Shown here piece by piece: positions 1 through 4,818 of a stretch of DNA of 7,854 nt; the first letter of the stretch is position 1, and each line of letters starts with the position of its first letter. Location of the stretch: contig DPJP01000380.1 of the NCBI GenBank assembly GCA_003542955.1, positions 14,430 through 22,283 of the forward strand, written 5' to 3'. This DNA comes from Armatimonadota bacterium. GTDB taxonomy: Bacteria; Armatimonadota; Zipacnadia; Zipacnadales; UBA11051. Made by a program: the position numbers and the translations under genes. Under the pieces are notes generated by a model. It worked only from the letters and a program-made list of their open reading frames with translations. It ran no database searches and was not told the DNA's origin.

Positions 1-828
1 CATCATGAAGCTGGACGCAAAGATGATGGGCATCACGCCGCCGTGGTTCACCCGCAGCGGCAGGTGGGTCGTCTGTCCACCCCAGACCTTATTGCCCTTG
101 ATGCGCTTGGCGTATTGCACCGGAATCTCGCGCTGGGCCTGCTGCACCTTCACGATGCCGTAGATGATCGCCACGAAGATGCCGACCAGCAGCAGGATGT
201 TGGGCAGTCCGATCTCACCGTTCTGCCACAGGGTATAGGTCCGGAGCAGCTCTTGCGGCATGGCGGCCATGATCCCCACAAAGATGATCAGCGACACGCC
301 CTGCCCGATCCCCTTGTCCGTAATCATGTCGCCGAGCCACATCAGAAACGATGTGCCCGCCGTCATCATCATGACGACAAAGACCATCTGTACGCTCGTG
401 CCCGTAAATGCCCCCATGCCCCGGAACATCCCGACCATACCCAGGCCCTGCACGACTGCCAACAACACCGTCAGGTAGCGCGTCCAGCGGTTGATCTTCT
501 TCTGCCCGTACTCGCCCTCTTTTTGCAGCTCCTCGAGCTGCGGAATTGCCATGACGAGCAACTGGAAGATAATCGACGCATTGATGTAGGGCATGATGCC
601 CAGCGCCAGGACGGAGAAGCGCTTCAGAGACCCGCCGACGAAGGTGTTGATGAAGCCCATGATGCCGCCGCCCTGGAAGAGCTGCTCGAGCACTTCCTTG
701 TCAACACCGGGCAGCGGCACGTGAGCGCAGCCCATGTAGACGGCGAACATGATCATCACGAATATGATGCGCTTGCGCACGTCGGGCAGCTTGAGTGCTT
801 GCCCCAGAGCGGCCAGGCGCTCTTTCAT
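1..828 (-). CDS. secY: SecY, preprotein translocase channel subunit (3' end cut off by the window)
   Basis: This is the central membrane subunit of the SecYEG channel, which moves unfolded proteins across or into the cytoplasmic membrane. Only the first 276 codons are here, against about 430-440 residues in complete SecY, and the frame is open to the window edge. Seen: VPLPGVD near residue 37; a Gly-rich plug region around 52-67; the conserved TM2 segment [15 protein letters not shown] at 77-91; the cytoplasmic [16 protein letters not shown] loop near 103-118; [20 protein letters not shown] at 158-177; IPVQYAKR at 235-242; and THLPLRVN followed by PIIFASS at 254-273. Six hydrophobic segments are complete and a seventh begins at the edge. 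The ATG overlaps the rplO stop as ATGA and has GAGGTGA 7 nt upstream, so translational coupling with L15 is likely. Its place after rplO is the standard end of the spc cluster. Identity is certain. Confidence 0.97.
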   Translation of the reverse strand, partial: MKERLAALGQALKLPDVRKRIIFVMIMFAVYMGCAHVPLPGVDKEVLEQLFQGGGIMGFINTFVGGSLKRFSVLALGIMPYINASIIFQLLVMAIPQLEELQKEGEYGQKKINRWTRYLTVLLAVVQGLGMVGMFRGMGAFTGTSVQMVFVVMMMTAGTSFLMWLGDMITDKGIGQGVSLIIFVGIMAAMPQELLRTYTLWQNGEIGLPNILLLVGIFVAIIYGIVKVQQAQREIPVQYAKRIKGNKVWGGQTTHLPLRVNHGGVMPIIFASSFMM

Positions 829-1289
829 CTCGCGATCACCTCGGCGCTGCCGCCGGCTGCCTTGATCTTCTCCTCGGCGCTGCCGCTGAACGCATGAGCC
901 CGCACGGTCAAGGCGACGCCCAGCGAGCCGTCACCCAGCACCTTGAGCCCCTTCGCCTCCAGCTTCTTCACCAGGCCGCTCTCAATCACAAGCTCCGGCG
1001 TGACCTCCGTCCCGGCCTCGAAGCAGGCCAGGTCGGAGATGTTGACGGTGCTGTAGCGCTTCCGGAAGATCCCGATGTTGTGGGCCTTGTTGCTCTGCCC
1101 GCGGAGCTTCGGAAGGCGCTTGTACAGCGGCGTCTGTCCACCCTCGAAGCCCCTCGCGATGCTGTAGCGGGCCTTCTGGCCCTTCTGCCCGCGCCCGGAG
1201 GTCTTCCCGAGGCCGCTGCCATGGCCGCGACCAACGCGCTTCTTCGAACGTTTCGTTTTCGGGTTCGGCCCGATATCTCTCAGGTCCAT
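825..1289 (-). CDS. rplO: 50S ribosomal protein L15
   Basis: L15 is a late-assembling 50S protein with a long basic N-terminal extension that threads into 23S rRNA. The 154-residue product has the usual bacterial length. Seen: the Arg/Lys/Gly-rich N-terminus with [22 protein letters not shown] at residues 17-38, GFEGGQTPL at 48-55, KRLPKLRG at 57-64, and a C-terminal globular part with [14 protein letters not shown] near 96-109 and [14 protein letters not shown] near 129-142, as in the family. The ATG is preceded by GAGGAG about 8 nt upstream. It follows rpmD after 67 nt and its TGA overlaps the secY ATG, the standard rpmD-rplO-secY order. Nothing is missing or frameshifted. Confidence 0.97.
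   Translation of the reverse strand: MDLRDIGPNPKTKRSKKRVGRGHGSGLGKTSGRGQKGQKARYSIARGFEGGQTPLYKRLPKLRGQSNKAHNIGIFRKRYSTVNISDLACFEAGTEVTPELVIESGLVKKLEAKGLKVLGDGSLGVALTVRAHAFSGSAEEKIKAAGGSAEVIAR
836..842 (-). promoter_or_regulatory. Shine-Dalgarno of secY, inside rplO
   Basis: GAGGTGA lies 7 nt before the secY ATG, within the last codons of rplO. It fixes the secY start at position 828, even though that start overlaps the rplO stop codon. Confidence 0.7.
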
Positions 1290-1356
1290 TGCGACTGCTC
1301 CTCAGTCCGGTGGTGCCCGCCTCTTGCCTGCGCCGACGTGCTACCCGGCGTGCCGC

Positions 1357-1554
1357 CTAGTCGGCCTCCTCGATGGTGACCAGATGCCCGACGGCCGACA
1401 GCATCCCCCTGATCGATGGGGTATCATCCTTTGTGACGCTCTGCCCGATGCGCTTGAGCCCGAGCGCGCGCAACGTGTCGCGCTGCCGCTGCAGCGAGCA
1501 AATCATGCTGCGCACCAGTGTCACCTTGACCTTCTTATCTGCTTCGTTTGCCAT
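1357..1554 (-). CDS. rpmD: 50S ribosomal protein L30
   Basis: L30 is a small 50S protein that several bacterial lineages lack, so its presence is mildly informative for taxonomy. The product is 65 residues: a beta strand KKVKVTLVRSMI (7-18), the basic LQRQRDTLRALGLKRIGQSV segment (21-40) matching the L30 signature, and DTPSIRGMLSAVGHLVTIEE (44-63), where most L30s have the middle and end of their ferredoxin-like fold. I chose the ATG at 1554, with AGAGG 10 nt upstream, over an in-frame start 13 codons further up whose extra residues match no L30. The gene normally just upstream, rpsE, is absent: the next gene in that direction is rplR, 71 nt away. Confidence 0.95.
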   Translation of the reverse strand: MANEADKKVKVTLVRSMICSLQRQRDTLRALGLKRIGQSVTKDDTPSIRGMLSAVGHLVTIEEAD

Positions 1555-1625
1555 TTGACCGCTACCTCTGGTTTGGTTGCCCGGCGCGCCCAATGCCCGA
1601 CACGCCGCTGTTGTGTCGCGGAAGC
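1555..1625. other. rplR-rpmD junction lacking rpsE
   Basis: In nearly all bacteria the S5 gene (about 500 bp) lies here between L18 and L30. Only 71 nt are present. I translated the two minus-strand frames that looked informative and found no resemblance to S5: neither its glycine-rich RNA-binding part nor its C-terminal helix. The stretch contains the rpmD Shine-Dalgarno and an 8-bp palindrome GGCGCGCC, with nothing else recognisable. Either S5 has moved elsewhere in the genome or the assembly has lost it. Confidence 0.85.
1565..1569 (-). promoter_or_regulatory. Shine-Dalgarno of rpmD
   Basis: AGAGG sits 10 nt upstream of the ATG at 1554. It supports that start over the in-frame upstream extension, which would make the protein 78 residues with an unrelated N-terminus. 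Confidence 0.55.
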
Positions 1626-1994
1626 TCAGAAGTCCAGGCCGGCCTCGCGTGCGCCATCGGCCAGTGCCGCGATCTTCCCGTGCATCGGCCAGCCGCCCCG
1701 GTCGAGCACGACCTGCTTGATGCCCTTGTCGACGGCCCGCTTCCCGATCTCGAGCCCGACGGCGCGAGCGGCCTCGGCGTTGCAGGTGTTCTGCAGCCCG
1801 CCGGCGATGGCCGCCTCCGTCGTCGAAGCGGCGACCAGGGTGTGCCCGTCCCAGTCGTTGATGATCTGGGCGCGGATGTGTTTGAGCGACTTGTGCACCG
1901 AGAGCCTCGGCCGTTCGGGCGTGCCCTCCACCCGTCGCCGGACCCGCAGATGCCGCTTGTGTCGCTGTACGACCTTTCTGCTCAATCTACCCAT
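1626..1994 (-). CDS. rplR: 50S ribosomal protein L18
   Basis: L18 binds 5S rRNA and, with L5, anchors it in the central protuberance of the 50S subunit. The product is 122 residues. Seen: a basic N-terminus [20 protein letters not shown] (2-21), [20 protein letters not shown] (24-43), [10 protein letters not shown] (51-60), and a C-terminal block VVLDRGG (95-101) then [18 protein letters not shown] (105-122) that matches the family end exactly. I placed the start at the ATG at 1994, where family members begin; an in-frame TTG 15 codons upstream would add residues that match nothing. The Shine-Dalgarno is weak (AGG about 9 nt upstream). It follows rplF after 93 nt, the normal order, but is followed by rpmD instead of rpsE. 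Confidence 0.96.
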   Translation of the reverse strand: MGRLSRKVVQRHKRHLRVRRRVEGTPERPRLSVHKSLKHIRAQIINDWDGHTLVAASTTEAAIAGGLQNTCNAEAARAVGLEIGKRAVDKGIKQVVLDRGGWPMHGKIAALADGAREAGLDF

Positions 1995-2005
1995 GCTGTT
2001 CAGCC

Positions 2006-2025
2006 TGCCTGTCTCTGTGCCTGTC
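2006..2025. repeat. 8-bp direct repeat upstream of rplR
   Basis: On the plus strand TGCCTGTC occurs at 2006-2013 and again at 2018-2025, a 12-nt period. On the transcribed strand this is GACAGGCA twice, in the leader just before the L18 start. It may be chance. No function is assigned. Confidence 0.4.
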
Positions 2026-2087
2026 GTTGGATGTCGCAACGTGCCCGAAACTGCTCGCGTGCGCTGCCGGGACTGGCTCCGACGGGC

Positions 2088-2633
2088 CTAGTCACCGGCC
2101 CGTGTCTTGCCCGCCTTGCGCGGCACGCGCTCGTCGATGTAGCGAATCCCGCGCAGACGGTAGGGCTCGACCGGACGCACGGCCCGCACGTCCGCGGCAG
2201 TCTGGCCTACGGCCTGCTTGTCGGCCCCGCGCACGACGACCGTGGTATTGTCCGCAACCTCGAAGGAGATCCCCGCGGGGGCCTCCATCTCCACCGTGTG
2301 CGAGTAGCCCACGCGCAGCGTCAGCTTGTTGCCGTTGACCTCCGCGCGGTAGCCGACGCCCCTCAGCAGCAGCCGTTTCTCAAAGCCCTCGGTCACGCCC
2401 TGCACCATGTTGGCGATGAGAGCGCGTGTGAGCCCGTGCAGCGCCCGGTGCTGGCGGCCGTCGGTGGGCCTGGTGACGATGATCGCGCCGTCCTGCACCT
2501 GTATGGCCAGGTCCGGGTGGGCCTGCATCGACAGGTCGCCGAGTGGGCCCTTCACCGCAACGGTGTTCCCGTCGCCGAGGGTCACCTTGACCTTGTCGGG
2601 GATTTCAATCGGTTTCTGACCAATTCTGGACAT
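2088..2633 (-). CDS. rplF: 50S ribosomal protein L6
   Basis: L6 lies near the sarcin-ricin loop at the factor-binding site of the 50S subunit. The product is 181 residues, normal for the family, with two tandem copies of the L6 fold. Seen: the N-terminus MSRIGQKPIEIP, GNTVAVKGPLGDL (22-34) of domain 1, MVQGVTEGFEKRLLLRGVGYRA (76-97) at the domain border, and the C-terminal signature VEPYRLRGIRY (155-165) followed by the basic RKAGK. The usual form of the signature is PEPYKGKGIRY, so the P and KGK positions are changed but the block is clear. The ATG has AGGAG 7 nt upstream, and 33 nt separate it from rpsH. Confidence 0.97.
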   Translation of the reverse strand: MSRIGQKPIEIPDKVKVTLGDGNTVAVKGPLGDLSMQAHPDLAIQVQDGAIIVTRPTDGRQHRALHGLTRALIANMVQGVTEGFEKRLLLRGVGYRAEVNGNKLTLRVGYSHTVEMEAPAGISFEVADNTTVVVRGADKQAVGQTAADVRAVRPVEPYRLRGIRYIDERVPRKAGKTRAGD

Positions 2634-2666
2634 GGGAAAGCTCCTGTCTCTCGCGGCGGGCGCGCT

Positions 2667-3062
2667 CTACCAGATGTAACCGATGACCTCGCCGCCGATG
2701 CCGCGCCTGCGCGCGTCGCGGGCAGTCATGACGCCGCTGCTTGTTGATATGATTGCGATCCCCAGCCCGCCGAGTACGCGCGGCAGGTCGTTCTTGCCGA
2801 CGTAGACGCGCCTGCCGGGCTTGCTGACCCGCTTGAGCCCGTGCAGGATCGGCTCGCGGTACTCGTTGTATCTCAACCGGATGCGCAGGCTGGTGCCCCG
2901 GTCCACAAGCTGGAACCCGCGGATGTATCCCTCGTCATGCAGGATCTTCGCGATCTGCCGTTTCATCTTTGATACGGGGACATCGACGCTTGTATGCCGT
3001 GCCTCGGCGGCATTGCGCAACCGTGTCAGCATATCGGCGATTCCATCTGTCACGACACCCAT
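2667..3062 (-). CDS. rpsH: 30S ribosomal protein S8
   Basis: S8 binds the central domain of 16S rRNA (helix 21) early in 30S assembly; in E. coli it is also the translational repressor of the spc operon. The product is 131 residues, the usual length. Seen: [14 protein letters not shown] (5-18), [14 protein letters not shown] (28-41), and the C-terminal signature [18 protein letters not shown] (101-118) followed by [11 protein letters not shown], which holds the RNA-binding surface. The ATG has a perfect AGGAGG 7 nt upstream. It comes after rpsN, but after an unusually long 160-nt spacer, so an extra layer of control for S8 and the distal genes is possible, although no S8-binding site is demonstrated. 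Confidence 0.97.
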   Translation of the reverse strand: MGVVTDGIADMLTRLRNAAEARHTSVDVPVSKMKRQIAKILHDEGYIRGFQLVDRGTSLRIRLRYNEYREPILHGLKRVSKPGRRVYVGKNDLPRVLGGLGIAIISTSSGVMTARDARRRGIGGEVIGYIW

Positions 3063-3069
3063 GTCGTAG

Positions 3070-3075
3070 CCTCCT
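3070..3075 (-). promoter_or_regulatory. Perfect Shine-Dalgarno of rpsH
   Basis: AGGAGG lies 7 nt before the S8 ATG. It follows the longest spacer of the window, which suggests that S8 is translated by independent initiation and is not coupled to rpsN. Confidence 0.75.
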
Positions 3076-3101
3076 GGTAGGCGAGAGTTGCTCGTCTGCC
3101 A

Positions 3102-3125
3102 GCCGCCGGGTTCCCCGCCGGCGGC
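3102..3125 (-). repeat. Inverted repeat (RNA hairpin) in the rpsN-rpsH leader
   Basis: GCCGCCGG (3102-3109) and CCGGCGGC (3118-3125) are perfect reverse complements separated by 8 nt, predicting an all-GC 8-bp stem in the mRNA. It ends about 26 nt upstream of the S8 Shine-Dalgarno. No run of U follows it in the direction of transcription, so it does not look like an intrinsic terminator. It could be a processing, stability or regulatory stem, or a chance result of high G+C. Confidence 0.5.
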
Positions 3126-3222
3126 CGCGCTCTACTCCCGCCCAACAATGTTCGAAGCCTCGTACTCGTCCTGCATCCCGACCGCCCGCGGCTCCGCGAC
3201 GGGCCGGCCTCCAGGACCGCTG

Positions 3223-3408
3223 CTACCAACTGGCCTTGCGGATGCCCGGAATGTTGCCTTTGAGGGCGTTCTCCCGGAAGCAGATCCTGCAGACCCCGAA
3301 GGTGCGCATGTAGCCGCGGCGCCTGCCGCACAGGTGGCAACGATTGACCCGGCGCACCTCGAACTTGACTGGCTTGCTCTGTTTGGCGATCCACGATGTC
3401 TTTGCCAC
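3223..3408 (-). CDS. rpsN: 30S ribosomal protein S14, zinc-binding type
   Basis: S14 sits in the head of the 30S subunit and is needed for late 30S assembly. The 61-residue form with a zinc ribbon is the short (type Z) version, unlike the roughly 100-residue zinc-free form of E. coli. Seen: C24-x2-C27 and C40-x2-C43, twelve residues apart, the four zinc ligands; the signature [21 protein letters not shown] (35-55); and the usual end ASW. The start codon is GTG, with GGGAG about 10 nt upstream, giving MAKTSW as in other type Z proteins. It lies 34 nt after rplE, in normal order. Confidence 0.97.
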   Translation of the reverse strand: MAKTSWIAKQSKPVKFEVRRVNRCHLCGRRRGYMRTFGVCRICFRENALKGNIPGIRKASW

Positions 3409-3442
3409 AGTGGCTGTCTCCCGTCCGTGATGGCTTGCCCGC

Positions 3443-4000
3443 TTACTGCGCCGCGACCGGCTGCTGCAGCGGCAGACCCAGCAGCTCCAGCAGCGCCTTG
3501 GCCTCTTCGTCGGTCCGAGCCGTGGTCACGATGGTGATATCCATCCCCCGAGCCTGCTCGACGTCGTCGTAGTTCAACTCCGGGAAGATAAGCTGGTCGG
3601 TGAGGCCGAGGCTGTAGTTGCCGCGACCGTCGAACGAGTTGGGCGAAAGCCCACGGAAGTCCCGGATGCGCGGGATGGCCACGTTGAACAGCCGGTCCAC
3701 AAACTCCCACATCCGGTCCCGCCGCAACGTCACGCGGCAGCCGATCGGCATCCCCTTGCGAATCCCGAAGGACGAGATCGACTTCTTCGCCCGCGTGATG
3801 CAGGGCCGCTGGCCGGCGATCATCGTCAGTTCCTTCATCGCCGCCTCCAGCGCGTCGAAGCTCTCCTTGGCCTCGTCCACACCCATGTTGATCGAGACCT
3901 TCACGAGCCGCGGCGCCTGCCACACGTTGTCATAGCCAAAGCGCTCTATCAGCGCAGGCTTGGTTTCATCTTCATATCTCTGCTTCAGTCTTGGTGCCAT
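3443..4000 (-). CDS. rplE: 50S ribosomal protein L5
   Basis: L5 binds 5S rRNA and contacts the P-site tRNA from the central protuberance. I take the ATG at 4000 (185 residues); it begins [12 protein letters not shown] and has GGAGAAGG 10 nt upstream. An in-frame GTG eight codons earlier would put that Shine-Dalgarno inside the coding sequence. Seen: [15 protein letters not shown] (30-44), [21 protein letters not shown] (63-83), [17 protein letters not shown] (84-100), PRIRDFRGL (110-118), [20 protein letters not shown] (123-142) and [16 protein letters not shown] (152-167), all standard L5 blocks in order. It lies between rplX (50-nt spacer) and rpsN (34 nt). A short Gln/Pro/Ala tail (PLQQPVAAQ) extends slightly past the usual end. 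Confidence 0.96.
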   Translation of the reverse strand: MAPRLKQRYEDETKPALIERFGYDNVWQAPRLVKVSINMGVDEAKESFDALEAAMKELTMIAGQRPCITRAKKSISSFGIRKGMPIGCRVTLRRDRMWEFVDRLFNVAIPRIRDFRGLSPNSFDGRGNYSLGLTDQLIFPELNYDDVEQARGMDITIVTTARTDEEAKALLELLGLPLQQPVAAQ

Positions 4001-4010
4001 TGCACTCAAA

Positions 4011-4018
4011 CCTTCTCC
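4011..4018 (-). promoter_or_regulatory. Shine-Dalgarno of rplE
   Basis: GGAGAAGG ends 10 nt before the ATG at 4000. It decides that start over the GTG at 4024, which would include this site within the gene. Confidence 0.65.
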
Positions 4019-4050
4019 GGCCACTCTCGGCCCTGGGTTGCGCCGCGCGC

Positions 4051-4395
4051 CTACTCGTCAATGTCCTTGCCGCACTTCTTGCACACGCGCACCTTGTGCC
4101 CGTTCTCGTGCGTCCGGTGCCCAACGCGGGTCGGAGCGTCGCAGTTGGGGCATACCAGCATCGCGTTCGAGGCGTGGATCGGGCCGGGCATCTCCACGAT
4201 CCCAGCCTGGCGGATCTTCTGCGTCTGCCGCACGGCCCGCTTCATGATCGCGATCCCGTCTACGACGATGCGCCCGTCCTTGGGGCGTACCTCGAGCACC
4301 CGCCCGCGGCGTGGCCGGCCCTTCACCGAGCGGTACTTCCCCGCGATGATCAGAACCTCGTCGCCCTTCTTGATGTTCAGCTTATTGCTAGGCAT
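4051..4395 (-). CDS. rplX: 50S ribosomal protein L24, zinc-ribbon form
   Basis: L24 initiates 50S assembly by binding the 5' domain of 23S rRNA. The product is 114 residues. Seen: an N-terminal KOW domain ([16 protein letters not shown], 11-26, then [17 protein letters not shown], 31-47), the [19 protein letters not shown] block (65-83), and a C-terminal zinc ribbon with C82-x2-C85 and C105-x2-C108, found in many bacteria but not in E. coli. The KOW loop is basic (KGRPRRGR). GGAGAG lies about 10 nt before the ATG. It is 24 nt from rplN, the tightest non-overlapping spacer here, and precedes rplE in normal order. Confidence 0.96.
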   Translation of the reverse strand: MPSNKLNIKKGDEVLIIAGKYRSVKGRPRRGRVLEVRPKDGRIVVDGIAIMKRAVRQTQKIRQAGIVEMPGPIHASNAMLVCPNCDAPTRVGHRTHENGHKVRVCKKCGKDIDE

Positions 4396-4419
4396 AGGCC
4401 AACTCTCTCCCGCTTGCGA

Positions 4420-4788
4420 TTAGACGACCTCTGGCGCCAGGGATATGATCCGCATGAAGCCCCGGTCTCTGAGTTCCCTGGCAACCGCCCCGAACACGCG
4501 CGTGCACTGCGGGTTCTGGTTCGCATCAACGATTACCGCCGCATTGTCATCAAAGCAGATCGATGTTCCGTCGGGGCGCGCAGTCGGCGCCTTGCAGCGT
4601 ACGACCACCGCGCGCACCACCGTCCCCTTCGCGATCGGGCTGTCGGGCGCAACGGACTTCGTCGAAGCCACTATCTCATCGCCCAGGCCCGCCGTCCGGC
4701 AATAGCCCTTGCCGATGATGTCGATGCAGCCGATCTCGTGCACACCGCTGTTATCGGTTACCTTGAGCCTGGTCTCTTTCTGTATCAT
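4420..4788 (-). CDS. rplN: 50S ribosomal protein L14
   Basis: L14 lies at the subunit interface, forming an intersubunit bridge with 16S rRNA and the docking site for the silencing factor RsfS. The 122-residue product has exact family length. Seen: MIQKETRLKVTDNSG at the start, AVVVRCKAPTARPDG (60-74) and FDDNAAVIVD (79-88) as the signature, and VARELRDRGFMRIISLAPEVV at the end. Several normally conserved spots differ: CTRVFGAV (95-102) replaces the usual GTRIFGPV, and GYCRTAGLGD (28-37) replaces a more basic segment ending in IGD. In E. coli rplN opens the spc operon; here it follows the EF-G-like gene after 30 nt, with AGAGG 7 nt before its ATG. Confidence 0.96.
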   Translation of the reverse strand: MIQKETRLKVTDNSGVHEIGCIDIIGKGYCRTAGLGDEIVASTKSVAPDSPIAKGTVVRAVVVRCKAPTARPDGTSICFDDNAAVIVDANQNPQCTRVFGAVARELRDRGFMRIISLAPEVV

Positions 4789-4818
4789 CGTTCAGCCTCT
4801 GTCCTCCGAGTGTTCCCG

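Larger units (their letters stand above)
3063..3222. other. 160-nt rpsN-rpsH spacer, longest in the window
   Basis: All other spacers here are 24-93 nt. On the transcribed strand this one holds a possible 14-codon reading frame (3176 down to 3132, MQDEYEASNIVGRE) without a good ribosome-binding site, then an inverted repeat at 3102-3125, then the S8 Shine-Dalgarno. I see no tRNA and no U-tract terminator. The small frame is too short and unsupported to call a gene. Confidence 0.5.

Noticed and set aside
43..897. Long plus-strand open frame opposite secY and the end of rplO
   Set aside because: Antisense to SecY, whose minus-strand translation matches the family along its whole visible length. 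The plus-strand protein is His/Asp/Gln-rich and resembles nothing.
1995..2039. TTG start 15 codons upstream for rplR
   Set aside because: The extension matches no L18, and family members begin at the ATG at 1994.
1548..2747. 399-codon plus-strand frame across rplR, rplF and rpsH
   Set aside because: It runs antisense through three clear ribosomal-protein genes. High G+C creates such open shadow frames.
3102..3125. Hairpin as an intrinsic terminator
   Set aside because: The stem is GC-rich, but no U-run follows in the direction of transcription, and essential genes continue downstream.
3132..3923. 263-codon minus-strand frame overlapping rplE and rpsN
   Set aside because: It is the wrong frame of two family-matching genes. 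Only its last 14 codons lie in the spacer, and they have no good ribosome-binding site.
3995..4024. GTG start eight codons upstream for rplE
   Set aside because: The extra residues do not match L5, and the region holds the Shine-Dalgarno of the ATG at 4000.
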